Part shown: positions 1 to 10,506 of the stretch, piece by piece
How the letters are laid out: every line of letters starts with the position of its first letter
Numbering within the stretch: the stretch's first letter is position 1
DNA from: Corbicula japonica
Taxonomy: Eukaryota > Mollusca > Bivalvia > Venerida > Cyrenidae
Direction of reading: 5' to 3'
DNA length: 64,000 nucleotides
NCBI GenBank assembly: GCA_038501625.1
Contig: JAZAYU010000001.1
Span: forward strand, 4,667,457-4,731,456
The notes under the pieces: generated by a model
Database searches by the model: none
Told to the model about the DNA's origin: nothing
Seen by the model: the letters and a program-made list of their open reading frames with translations, nothing else
Made by a program: the position numbers and the translations under genes

Positions 1-230
1 TTCCACAAGGCAGGTGCTTTGAATGCAAGCACTATTAAATACTGAACACTTCCATGAGGAAGGTGCTGTGAATGCAAGCACTACTTAATACTGAACACTT
101 CCATGAGAGAGGTGCTGTGAATGCAAGCACTACTTAATACTGAACACTTCCATGAGAGAGGTGCTGTGAATGCAAGCAGTACTTAATTCTGAACTCTTCC
201 ATAAATCAGGTGCTTGGAATGTGTTCGAGC
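1..230. repeat. 49-bp tandem repeat (about 4.6 copies, runs off the left edge)
   Basis: The word TTCCATGAG recurs at 50, 99 and 148, with degenerate versions at 1 and 197, giving an exact 49-bp period. Each unit contains GGTGCTGTGAATGCAAGCA. The inner copies are almost identical and the outer copies diverge. No coding potential is seen. Confidence 0.9.
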
Positions 231-964
231 ACCCGATAATCTTATGAAGATACGGTAAGAAAAGTGGGAGATAATCTCAAATTAAAATAAATCCGCTGGT
301 GGTCGTCGACTGGTGTAACGGTATTGTTCTATATTAAAACAACAACAACAACAACAACAGCGGCAACAACAACAACAACAACATATTATATTGAATGGAA
401 GTGCAAAATGTATTTATTTCAAGTAAAATATGAAATATTAAAGAATAAAAAAATGAAAATAAAATAAATAAAAAGTTTGCGTTTATAGTAAGTTCGATCC
501 TAACGTGAATGGGTATGATCGGTGACCGTTTTTCAAATACAATATTTCCTGAAAGCTTATTTTCAGCTCGTGCCGAATACTTATTCACCTTAATTCGAAG
601 AATAAAAACTCAACAACTGACCAATAATCCATCAATATGAACACATATTAAGTGGACTTTAATCCTCGTTTGCCATCTTTCATACATCGAAACTGCGTTA
701 AGTACAACTATGTCCCATAAATATAATTATGCATTGTTTAAAAAACAACAGATAATATCTTATATGCAAGAAAATATTACGAAATAAAAATATTGATAGG
801 CAGTCTAATCAGATTGTTGAAAGCGATTCAGACTGTACGCGGTGCGATTCGGAATTGCAAATACTAATGTCCACTTAGGTCAACAATCACGTTCAAAAAG
901 AATATTCGTCTAATTAATATAGTTATCAAAGTAATCATTCAATCATACTTCCTAGTGTATATCA
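231..964. other. Non-coding DNA with AAC microsatellite
   Basis: This stretch holds an (AAC)n-type microsatellite at about 336-381, interrupted by GCGGC, and otherwise plain AT-rich sequence with no gene recognised. Confidence 0.6.
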
Positions 965-1204
965 AGAACTAGACCCCTTGACAGCCCAAAAACTATGCCG
1001 GTTATGCTCCAAGTACGAACTGTGGCACATCCGTCTGATCAGAATCTACACTTGTGGTTTTAAATATATCATTCAGTTATTTCTGACCAAAAATCGAAAG
1101 CTGTAAACATCATTATCAGACGTCGCAGATGTGCCGGCTGTTCTGGATCTGTTCGCCGGGCGATAAATCCCATATGTATGTGGAGTAAAGGATTGAATTA
1201 AAAA
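965..1204. repeat. RepD copy 1 (partial)
   Basis: It shares with the 50.6-51.2 kb copy the order of words CACATCCGTC...GATCAGA...GATGTGCCGGCTG.TCTGGATCTG...GGCGATAAATCC...GGAGTAAAGGATT. Divergence is considerable. It forms part of the MAML upstream region and ends about 770 bp before the start codon. Confidence 0.6.
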
Positions 1205-1975
1205 CCCCTTAATGTTCAATTATATCAGTAACAGTATATAGTAATCCGACTTGTTTTTATAAAAGGTCGTATAAAATAACTGTCCCGTCGGTCAGTTTTG
1301 CAAAAAAATAGAGATCAAAATACCTTGTTTTTTCTTCTCCTGCCACCTCATCGATTTCTCAATTGAAAACATTAATCACGTCACATTGTTTATAACAGGT
1401 AGCACCGCTTGACAGGCGCGTGCGTGTAATACCCACCCGCGGGGTGTTTACACAATTATAACGACATAACGGTGATGTATTAAGCAGGTTGGCTTATAGC
1501 GGACATACACCTTGCATAAACAAGTGATTTAACAATATTGGAAAATACACATTTAAATGTTCACTCAATCATTCGATTGATGTTAAGTAACAAAAGCGAG
1601 AAACGCGTGCCCACTCTCGGCTATTAATAATACCTTCCCACGCAGCATAGCGCCCCCTCATTTGTTAATCGACCAGTCCGAATCAGTAAACGCACTGTTA
1701 TGCATTATCTCGCTTCCTGTGTTATTAAATGACTGTATCGGAAATTTTGACATTTAAGACACACGAACGTTTGTGATAACATGGACATTGCATGTAAGTG
1801 TATTTTTAAACTTTCAGTTTGATAAACTTGGAGTTTATGTTTAGTGTCGTCTGCTTTAGATGAGTTGCTTTGTGTTGGCGAAGTCAGAGTGTCCCACATT
1901 CGGATATGTAAACATTAGACTAATCAGCCGGTATTTTCGTCAGATCGATACACAAATACGGCTTCTTACGACAGT
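1205..1975 (+). promoter_or_regulatory. MAML: Probable MAML promoter / 5'UTR region
   Basis: This is the sequence between RepD copy 1 and the MAML start codon. It has a locally GC-richer patch at about 1390-1445 and the CSL consensus at 1635-1642. No convincing TATA box with an initiator was found, and the transcription start cannot be placed. The in-frame TAG at 1916 shows that translation begins at 1976. Confidence 0.4.
1635..1642 (-). promoter_or_regulatory. CSL/Su(H) (RBPJ) binding-site consensus upstream of MAML
   Basis: Read on the minus strand the bases are CGTGGGAA, a full match to the YGTGRGAA consensus of CSL, the DNA-binding partner of Mastermind. The site lies about 335 bp upstream of the start codon, in a locally GC-richer stretch. 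The match is seen in sequence; the regulatory role is inference from one motif, and chance occurrence in 2 kb is not negligible. Confidence 0.35.
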
Positions 1976-2227
1976 ATGGGGGACTATTCGTCCCCAAAAC
2001 GTCGGGATGTTGTTGAAAGACTACGACGACGGATAGAAATTTATCGTCGTCGTCAAAACGGAGTTCACCAACGTTATGAATACGGTCAGAAATCTATTTA
2101 CGAGCAGGAAAGACAACATGCATTGTTGCTGCGACAGAAGTGGCTTGAAAGTAAAGCCAAGAAGTCATCCAAAAGTAAATCGAAGTCGGACAATAGTGGA
2201 TCGGATCACCGTAATCAAATCATAGCG
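1976..2227 (+). CDS. MAML: MAML coding exon 1 (Mastermind N-terminal domain)
   Basis: This exon encodes residues 1-84 and ends exactly at a codon boundary before GTAAGT (2228-2233), so the intron is phase 0. The reading frame stays open into the intron to about 2356, but that extension is not coding because it passes through a canonical donor. The peptide has two basic helical stretches (RRDVVERLRRRIEIYRRR at residues 9-26 and ERQHALLLRQKWLESKAKK at 45-63) separated by a short linker. In the family these form the kinked helix that contacts CSL and Notch. A Ser/Lys-rich tail (64-72) could serve as a nuclear localisation signal; that is inference. Confidence 0.93.
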
Positions 2228-5148
2228 GTAAGTGACTGTTTTCTTTGTGCAAATTATACAGCAGCCCAGTGCGTATTACTGTTTACACATGATATATTGT
2301 TAACACACACAGGATGTTGGATCGGTCGACCTACGCTTTGTAGTGGGTCGGTCTGATTTTATGTTTTCCACCAATCGGATTGCGATCTAAGCTTACAGAG
2401 TATTTCAATAATCGTCAGCGATGTGTAACTAAATTTAACATGATCCACTCAAAAACGGCGAACAGAAACTCTTCGCTTGTCTTGTAACACCAGCAGGTGA
2501 CCTGTGTTAATTGGTAATTAAGTGTTAATTGGCTCTATAAATGGAATATAAACCATTTATGTTTTACATAGGTTTGATAAAATTTTACAGTTGTATTTAT
2601 TTTCATCAAGAAAAGATGTTAATCTTTGCTTGTTATCTTGTTGATAAAGATTCGACGATCTGCAATAAGTGGGTTTGATTAGTTCTCAGGTGTTTGAAAA
2701 TAATTAGAGTGCTATCACAGAATTTGTTTGGAATATTGTTGCGGAAGATGCTGATGCAGTTGAAGCTCATTTATCGCAAGATTAAAACAAAAGCGATGAA
2801 ATAAGTGTGATAACATGTATACATGCGGCGATTCACCGGTGCATTTGCAGATTTGATGGAATTGATTTGTGAAATATAACTTATAATAATAATTTATATT
2901 ATTTCCATGGAGAAAAGACTTAAAGTGATGTGAATGAAGGCGGTTGGAGAGCTGCAGTTCTGTGACCAACTAATTCAATACTTTTAAGACGTGAGATGCT
3001 AGTAGGTCTTACAGAAAATAGACGTAAAAACACACTAGTGGCACGAAAGCTTTTCTATCTCCTTGTATACCTTGTAGAAGATGCCTAGGTTTAACGTGAA
3101 GTCAAGTTATAATTTAAATGATACTGGATAACATGAGGATAAATGAGATTAATCCTCGATCTTTGCTCAAGGTTAACAATTTGCTCAACAATTCTTGAGC
3201 ATCAGATGCTTGAGATTTGAGCTTGGTTTCCATGCTCAGTTTCATAACCGCCAGCCCTTGTAATGTGAGACCAATCTGAACAAAACATTCTCATTAGATG
3301 GACAACAACATGTTTTTGCATTTGCTGAAATATATTGCATATTTTATATAAAAAGTTTCTTTGTGACTGCATACACGTGGATTGAAAGAGTGAATTGTTG
3401 CTGTCATGCAAAAAGTCTCAAATTCTAGAGTTATATCTATACAGTTATTTTTGATATCTAAGTGACAAAGTTGCTTGTGTTGAGGTTATTATAAGTTTCC
3501 AATATGTGAAGAATTGCTTAGAAACGTTGTCACTTTCTGAGAGCGTGAAATAGGATAAACTGACGACATTTTGTGCGAAATATTCCTAAAACTATCAGTT
3601 GTTTCAATTGTTAGAGTTACATCAGTCACGATTCAGTGTCGGCAAGTATGATGGCACATTTATGGTTAGTTACTGACTCTGAAGATTGTTCTCCTTGACA
3701 TTCCTAAACGCTCACTGAATCTCGGCGCTATTTGATTAAACTCGGGTTAGTTTTCGGATTCCCCAATAAATGATTAGCGGTTATACGGTTTGGTGATTTG
3801 AATGTGGCATGACCCCACATTATCTGTAGCCAGGTTCACAAGCCATTCAGAGGGCAAATATTGACGATTTCATTCAGCTTGAAGTTACAATGTACTTGAT
3901 ATTATTGATGGTACTGGTAGGGACCTCCGGTGTATTTATTACTAGGGTTAATTTCAACAATGCAAGTAAAAGTTAAGCAACATTAGAAGGCATTAGAACC
4001 CTGCTTAATAAAAGTAGATCGTTACAAGTGTAAATATTCAAGTTATAATAGGTGCTATCTTTTATTTGTGAGTTTGCTAATTAATATTTCCAGTTGTTTC
4101 TTCTTGGTATCAACAACAATTAAATTACCTTCATCTGAAACAAAATGCCTTCAGTTTTTATCAAGGTATTTGATTGCCCTTTTAAAATGCGAGTTTTACA
4201 TTGATTAATATTGCTCCTCCTTTGTTTACCTTTTAAACTTCTCCTTGTTGGAGACTTTTTCTGTTTGAAGGCATTTCAATTTTGCTTCTAAATAATATTA
4301 AATATTAATTGATCGAATCGCATGTATCTCTTTGAACCGTATCAGTCAACTATCTCTTTTGTAAAACCCATTGAATGCGGCCTTTTATTGGGTCTCGTAT
4401 AATTATTGTTAAACATTGTGTACAACTTGTTGCGGGTGCTCTGCGTTCAATCTATTATACTCCTCAAATTTGTAACAGGTAGACCCGATATTTTAACGAT
4501 AAGATCGGGTATATGTTCTTAATCGTAGCTTTCTGATTTGTGATAGTTGTAAACGCGATGTTTATTTAGGGGAACGTTTTATTCTACTTCGGCGGATCAA
4601 TGTTTGGACTTAGATTATCCTCTATCGTCAAATAGAAAATATTTCAAAATTGTTTTTGGTAACACCTCACTGTTATTCAAACCGCTTAACTTGACTTCAA
4701 ACGAAGGGTTCAAATATCACTTTTGGAAGGTGTCTTGGGTTTTAAAGGTGTGTATTGTGAATTAAGGTGAAACTGTTTTGTCATTTTCAATGCGGAGTAC
4801 AGAAATGTGTCATTGAAGTCAAAGTTTTCAAAAGGATTTAAACTTGATCGTAAGTGATTTTTTAAATTAAATAATCGGATTGCGTTTATGTTGGAAAGTG
4901 ACACAAGGAATGTTTAGAACAGTGGCGGATTCAGTTGTTATCAGTAGTAAAGGTTAATAACATTAAGATGTTGTGGGTTAAGCAATAAAGTAGACATGCA
5001 TTTAAAGTTAGGACCTTGCTTACCTTAAAAGTTGTTTGGGTCATTGTGAGATACTGTTTGTTGAAAGCTTGATTAAGTCAGTTGTTTGTCACTTTGGTAA
5101 ATATAGTTTATTGAGTGCGACGGAGAACGGAATATATTAGTAGTAGTA

Positions 5149-5210
<62 letters not shown>

Positions 5211-8200
5211 GTTGATATTTATTAAGTTTTTAGCACTTAGAGGTCATCACAATTCTCCTTTCTTGCGAAAATAAAAAGTCCTGGTTGGAAAATTCTAGTT
5301 AGTTTGGTTTAATCTTAGTATTGTTTAGTAAATGGAAGATTAATGCTGTTGTGTCGTTGGTATACTTTATTTTGTATGAATGTATATGTACTCAAGTGCC
5401 TGTCATAAAAACAATAAATCCTATCTTTTAGAGATAAATTTTCAATTAATTAGGATGCCGATTAATAAGTATTAAATTTTATTTTGTTAAAATTCAATAG
5501 GGAATACATGAATTGTGAACCGCTTTCACTGGGTTACTGTAACTGGGAATATTATCCAAACTTTAAACAAGAAGAAAACAATTTGGAGACGATGTCATCT
5601 TTCTACATATTCGTTAGTTCAGTGGGGTTCTGTATCTAGTGTTTGTGTGGATTCTCCATTCCGATGCAGCTACCGCCGGAAGTCATTCACTGGCCACATT
5701 AACCCGTTACTCCATGATAAGGTGTACATTTTCCAACTAAGATTTAGAATATAAAGAATAAAAGTAAGCGAAAAACATAAAACCATGTATAATGTATACA
5801 TTTTAGCCGACTACGAATATTATGTTCCTTTTTGGGCGATCATTTAATTCGCTGTCGCATTTTTGTGACTCTGTACCCGTTCAAAACATTCAGTGATGAT
5901 CTCGGCGAATTTTCTTACAGTATTATGTAACAGTTTATGATATCAGATATGCGACTTGAGCCTTACAATTGTATTACTTGTCTGTAATTCGATAAGGCCG
6001 TATTTCGAATTTCGTTAACATAAAATTAAAAACTTCAAAACTATAACAATGTTTATCCTGCTTAATTGAAACAAGCAAAACCAAACCAACTCTAATATAC
6101 TGCAGACGAAATTCCACAAAAATGTATAAAGGGATTGAGAATTCTTTGATGATTAACACAGGTGGTTTTCTGCCACTATCTTTATGCTTATTTTCCCGGT
6201 GTATTTTATGTTTCAAGACCTAGATAAAACAAGGATGTTTGATATCAGTTTCTGTTTTGATTTATTGCTCATATTTTCTCTCATCATTTTCTTGTTATGT
6301 TTTGTTTTAATTAACATATTTCATTGATATATTACAAGCTACAATCGTCGTTTTACTACAGGGCGACACTTTTCTTTCTGTAAGATAGTTTCACGTTTGG
6401 TCAGAAAACTGTTTATAAATGGATTATAATTTGGGCGATTTCTGTATAATTACTGTAACGGTCAATGAGTTTTTTTAGCATTACTTGAAAAAAAATTATG
6501 GATTATATTATGTTTATGTTTTAATTACAACCTAAGTTTAAATATCTTAAAACGAAACGTTTATATATGAGCAAAGTATGCTTAACAGTTTTAAACTTGT
6601 ATACGTACTTTGTGCACTACATCGTACTGAAGTATAATTATGTGTTTCTCTATTTCAGAAACGGTTGAAACACAAGCTTGACAGCAATTCGTTAGAAAAT
6701 CAACAGCAACAGCAGCAGCAACATCAAAATCATCCTGAAAATGTTTATCGCTTTGAAGACGACGACGGTCCAACTCCTGCCAAAACTCTTGCCACTTCCA
6801 CAAGCAATACAACTGTAGAGGGTGCCATCTCGTCCAGTGTCTCTGTTCATATTATTCATCAAATCAAGGGAGGCAACTCTCAACAGGACCAGAAGATCTC
6901 AACGAATGTTACAGTAAATCAGACAATAAAACCTAAAACTCATACTGATTCCCAAAATGATGTTCAGACTAATGTAGAGTGTAAACAGGAGCCGGAAGAT
7001 TCAAAGAGCCAGTCAAATTCCAGTAGTAACAATAACAATAATCAGGATTTAGACGAATCTGATTTAGCCGAAATTTTGAATAGTTTTGAAAAAGACGAAG
7101 ATCTCCCACAAGATATAATAGATGAATTGAACAAGTTTGATGAAATCTGCAGACATGTTGTTCAAGATTCAGAAGAAAATGACACTGGTTTGAAACAGTC
7201 AGACAATAGTGGCAATATGTTTGCTTCAAATATGTATGTTGACCCTAGCCAGGCTCAGGGACAAATAAGAACCCCGCCTTACCGTGTATCCCAAGCACAA
7301 GTTGGACAGGGAATGACGGAAGGTGGCCTGGCTGCCGAGACTTTGAAACAAATGGCAGCCCATCACCAGCAGCACCACCCTGGGCAAGAGCAGTTTGGTG
7401 TTAAGTCTGCAGTGGACCCATTTAGTGATCTCTCTGAAACTGGGAATTATGTTCGGAACGGTTATTCTCCACAGGACTATTACAGCGGTATGCCAACTCG
7501 TTCAGGATCAGCGGGTTCAGTTGGTTCCTATCAAAGTTCACCAAGTATTGGGTACCAGCAAGGCAAAAACATGCCTGTGTATGGTTCAAACAATAACAAA
7601 TCCATTAGCCATTATACTCATACTCCTCAATGTTCACAAAGTGACACTGGGCCATCATCTCTTCAGCAGCTTCAGAATCAGGTTGCTCATTTCAATCAAG
7701 GACCTCAAATGGAGATTACTCAAACTCAGCACATGCAAGTCTCAGACGGGTCCCACCGAATGCAGATGTCTCAAACACAGCATGTTCAGCTTCGCCAGCC
7801 TTTTCCAAACATTTCACTTACACAACAGCAAGGGTTTGCAACAAGTCCGCCTAATGTGATTCCAAATCCGAACTCTTCTCAAGCCCAACAGTTTATGCCA
7901 ACTGATCCTATGACAATGCAGCAACAACAGCAGCAGCAAATGATGCAAAGTAAATTACATTCACAACAGAGACAGGCTCAAATGCAGCAGTATATGAACA
8001 GACCACCACCTGAATACAAAATGCAGCATAGTATGAATGGGGGTATGACCCCGAACCAAATGGGACCAAATCCTTTACAAACTATTCAAAATATGGTTAA
8101 TCAAACAACAACTCATCCAGGTCAGGGTTATTCATCTGTGAAAAGTGAAACAAGTGACATGCAAAATGGCATGCGGACTGCACAAATGACTGCAATGCAG

Positions 8201-8938
8201 CAACAACAAATGGGAATGTCAATGTCACAGGCTCAGATGAACTACTCCAACCAGTCCATGCAAAGACAGGCCTCTTACCCCGGGGCTTTATCTCATCAAA
8301 TGGCTGCGAGACCTCAACGACCCCAAAATGCACCAACTTACACTAGTTCAATAATGAGAAATCAAAGACCTCCAAATGTGAATATTGGACCAGATGGTCT
8401 TAACATTTCTCAACCCATCGTTGGTAATCCTCGTCAGCCACCGGAATGGCCTCGTGCGATGAATCCAATGGCAGCGCACGAGATGCGGCACGTTGCCCCC
8501 ACAACCTCTGCGGGGATGATGCAGTATAGATCGTATTCGTCTGAAGGTCATTTGGGCAACACTGGGACACTTCAGATGCACCACCAGAACCAAAGAGGTA
8601 TGCACATGGACCATATGCAGACTCAGCAGGCTGCCATGATGCAAAACAGTACGCATGCGCAACAAATGATGATGCAACAGCAACGAATTCAAATGACGCA
8701 ACAGATGGGCCAAAACACTCACACAAGACTAACGCCACCTTATGGCATGTCTTCGCAGGGCGTGATGACGTCACAAGGAAACAGTTATCCTCAAACAAGC
8801 TCTTCACAAGAAGATATTCTCAATCTTTTAGACTCTGCACCGAATCAGAGCACAGACTTTTATGATGTTCAAACAAATGCTGGTGCATCGGAGGCCAACT
8901 GGTATGATATTGAAGATATTTTAGGGAACCAAAAGTGA
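1976..8938 (+). CDS. MAML: Mastermind-like Notch transcriptional co-activator (two coding exons)
   Basis: Coding sequence is join(1976..2227, 6659..8938), 843 residues. Mastermind proteins bind the groove formed by CSL (RBPJ/Su(H)) and the ankyrin repeats of the Notch intracellular domain, and recruit p300/CBP and mediator kinase in the nucleus. Seen here: a basic N-terminal domain (about residues 8-70) with the family pattern ERLRRRIE...RRR...RYE...ERQ, an acidic Asp/Glu segment (214-246), long Gln/Met/Asn/Pro-rich low-complexity regions, and an acidic hydrophobic C-terminus (about 800-840). The ATG has A at -3 and G at +4. An in-frame TAG at 1916-1918 with no ATG in between fixes the start. 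The protein is somewhat shorter than vertebrate MAMLs (about 1000-1150 residues) and much shorter than fly Mastermind. The family call rests on the N-terminal domain and overall composition; which vertebrate paralogue is closest cannot be told. Confidence 0.93.
3170..3257. repeat. RepA palindromic element, degenerate copy in MAML intron
   Basis: The right arm is recognisable: ATCAGATGCTTGAGATTTGAG then TTGGTTTCCATGCTCAGTTT and ATAACC, as in the full copies at 32.2, 40.0 and 47.6 kb. The left arm is eroded. Confidence 0.7.
5139..5210. repeat. (TAG)n/(TAA)n microsatellite in MAML intron
   Basis: About 4 TAG units are followed by about 20 TAA units without interruption. Confidence 0.95.
6659..8938 (+). 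CDS. MAML: MAML coding exon 2 (transactivation part and C-terminus)
   Basis: This exon encodes residues 85-843 and stops at TGA 8936-8938. It opens with KRLKHKLD, which completes the basic N-terminal region. Landmarks in full-length numbering: polyQ at 99-105 and about 505-511; a KQEP motif at 193-196 and a VKSE motif at 578-581, both resembling SUMO-acceptor sites (inference); an acidic helix-like segment at 214-246 (DLDESDLAEIL then LPQDIIDELNKFDEI); a RPPNV...GPDGL...EWPRAMNP block at about 654-687; and a C-terminal acidic/hydrophobic pair, EDILNLLD (802-809) and WYDIEDIL (832-839). The body is dominated by Gln, Met, Asn, Ser and Pro, as in Mastermind activation domains. There is no frameshift and no splice site is needed. 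Long open frames on the opposite strand and in another + frame are shadows of this biased composition. Confidence 0.93.
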   Translation, partial: KRLKHKLDSNSLENQQQQQQQHQNHPENVYRFEDDDGPTPAKTLATSTSNTTVEGAISSSVSVHIIHQIKGGNSQQDQKISTNVTVNQTIKPKTHTDSQNDVQTNVECKQEPEDSKSQSNSSSNNNNNQDLDESDLAEILNSFEKDEDLPQDIIDELNKFDEICRHVVQDSEENDTGLKQSDNSGNMFASNMYVDPSQAQGQIRTPPYRVSQAQVGQGMTEGGLAAETLKQMAAHHQQHHPGQEQFGVKSAVDPFSDLSETGNYVRNGYSPQDYYSGMPTRSGSAGSVGSYQSSPSIGYQQGKNMPVYGSNNNKSISHYTHTPQCSQSDTGPSSLQQLQNQVAHFNQGPQMEITQTQHMQVSDGSHRMQMSQTQHVQLRQPFPNISLTQQQGFATSPPNVIPNPNSSQAQQFMPTDPMTMQQQQQQQMMQSKLHSQQRQAQMQQYMNRPPPEYKMQHSMNGGMTPNQMGPNPLQTIQNMVNQTTTHPGQGYSSVKSETSDMQNGMRTAQMTAMQQQQMGMSMSQAQMNYSNQSMQRQASYPGALSHQMAARPQRPQNAPTYTSSIMRNQRPPNVNIGPDGLNISQPIVGNPRQPPEWPRAMNPMAAHEMRHVAPTTSAGMMQYRSYSSEGHLGNTGTLQMHHQNQRGMHMDHMQTQQAAMMQNSTHAQQMMMQQQRIQMTQQMGQNTHTRLTPPYGMSSQGVMTSQGNSYPQTSSSQEDILNLLDSAPNQSTDFYDVQTNAGASEANWYDIEDILGNQK

Positions 8939-9228
8939 TTGAAACATATTGCATTTCATTTGGTACATACTTACAAATACACTACCAGTATTAGTGTTCA
9001 AATGATGCTATTTAAAGCATTCAAAGGATGCTTGTTTATAAAATGATTTTTCTCAGTTTTCTTCAATGGAGAGGGGCTTTTACAGCTAACATTGAAAAAA
9101 CTTACATGGAATTAACCAGTTCAGGTTTGAAATTATTACTATAAGGATTCTCTTAGTAAAATGAAAATACAGTATATTTTTATTACATAACATACTGAAT
9201 GGAATAATCACAAGACCCCTTGTATTTC

Positions 9229-9309
9229 AATAAAAGCTACTGCTATTTTTTTATTTGCAATTTAAAGAGAATATCAGTTTCTTTGGACATGTTTGATGCT
9301 TACAATAAA
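9229..9309 (+). terminator. MAML 3'UTR polyadenylation signals
   Basis: AATAAA hexamers occur at 9229-9234 and 9304-9309, about 290 and 365 bp after the stop codon, followed by T-rich sequence. They would give a short 3'UTR. Further AATAAA words occur later in this AT-rich DNA, so the true cleavage site is uncertain. A Pumilio-type word TGTAAATA lies at 9350-9357, just beyond these signals. Confidence 0.45.
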
Positions 9310-9319
9310 ATTTAGACTC

Positions 9320-10401
9320 AATGAAATCATCATTTAACCTCCATATACATGTAAATATATTTTTGTCGATCTGGCGAAGCAGTGAAAAAAAAATTCTTGA
9401 TTGATGCACTGAACAGTTATTGGCTTAGGATATTAAAAAAGATCAGGCTTTGCACTTCAATTTATTCATTTCAAGTACACATTGCAATAAGTTGTTTGAA
9501 ATGTAAGGGGTCAGTTGGATTATCCTGTAGAGGGGTAGCTTTGTGTTTGACATTATGGCTGAAAGGAATTTAAAACAATGGAAAAGCATTTCTGATCATT
9601 CTCTTATGTATAAAACTTGACTCTACTTATATTCCGAGTTAATGGATCCATATTGTACTTTATTCGTAGAAAAAACAACAAGTAGATCTATTCAAACAAA
9701 CAAGATGTTGCAAGTTGACTTATATTCCGTGTCAATGTCTCCAAACGTTACTTTTTTCGAAGAGAAAACAAATAAAACAATATTCCAGGTTGACTTGTAA
9801 TTTACAAGAACAAGGAATAGCATTTAAAGTTTCGAGATTTATTTATAACATAAAACATTTATCTTGATGTTAAGAGAGCCACAAACTCGGATTTGAGACA
9901 GGGAAAAGTTCCGTGCAAGAAATCATCAAGACACGGAATCAATAAGCGCATTCTTATGTACAGAAAGTAATAACGGAATGTCTTATGGTAGATGTAATAA
10001 ATGAAGAAAAAACGCTTTATCTATTGCTAAACAAAGGAAATAATTTCCTCCACTGGCTTGTTAGAAGAGAGATGTTCGAACTCTGCAAATGATTGTTTAT
10101 GGGTAATTACCAATGTTCTATCAGCAATGGTGTCTTAGATAATGAGATCATTTAGACTGGGGAAATATTTGATCAGAGAATCTCGAGGTTAAAAGCGGCT
10201 ACGTTTCATGGATATACTCTATTTTTGTCAAAAGCATGGCGCCTTGGATTCTAATGCTGTTTGTAAATATACGATGTACGAGTATTTGACTGTAACATTA
10301 AGAATGTTTATTTGTATCGGGAAATTTGGAAAACAAATAAGAAAATATAAAATAAAGTGTTTTATGGATGAGTGCTATACATTAAGTTCTGAATTTATTT
10401 T
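9320..10401. other. Non-coding DNA downstream of MAML
   Basis: AT-rich sequence. Between about 9605 and 9795 a ~100-bp segment appears twice in diverged form, each with TTGACT...TATTCCG.GT.AATG.....CCA. No gene recognised. Confidence 0.5.
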
Positions 10402-10506
10402 ATCCTTTTAGACTCTGTACTCAATCAGAGCAGAGGCTTTTAAAATGTTCATACAAATGCTGGTGCATCTGAGGCTGGTATATATGATATATGATAATTG
10501 ATATTG
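10402..10506 (+). pseudogene. Relic of the MAML C-terminal coding sequence
   Basis: About 105 bp align with the last coding bases of MAML exon 2 (8822-8920), with roughly 80-85% identity over the first 75 bases counted by eye. In the matching frame it reads LLDSVLNQSRGF, stop, NVHTNAGASEAGIYDI, against LLDSAPNQSTDFYDVQTNAGASEANWYDI in the intact gene. A TAT to TAA change gives the in-frame stop, and a small insertion follows the GASEA codons. The copy is in the same orientation, about 1.5 kb downstream of the parental stop. It starts just after a pyrimidine-rich TTTTAG, which is also present in the parent as coding sequence. Best read as a decayed local duplication. Confidence 0.8.

Larger units (their letters stand above)
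2228..6658 (+). other. MAML intron 1 (phase 0, 4431 bp)
   Basis: The donor is GTAAGT at 2228. The acceptor is a pyrimidine-rich tract ending in TTTCAG at 6653-6658. Joining the two gives QIIA|KRLKHKLD without a frame break. The intron is AT-rich and holds no recognisable gene on either strand. It contains a degenerate RepA palindrome fragment (3170-3257) and a TAG/TAA microsatellite (5139-5210). Several short open frames inside it show no coding character. Confidence 0.88.

Noticed and set aside
2228..2356. Continuation of exon 1 frame into the intron as a 126-residue protein
   Set aside because: It passes through a GTAAGT donor, and the spliced product continues in frame with the expected KRLKHK segment.
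8766..8773. Perfect CRE palindrome TGACGTCA in exon 2 (also at 38750)
   Set aside because: A single 8-mer in coding or featureless sequence with no supporting context.
6591..8807. Antisense and alternate-frame ORFs across MAML exon 2
   Set aside because: They are shadows of CAG/CAA/ATG-rich coding sequence, with Leu/His/Cys-rich nonsense composition.
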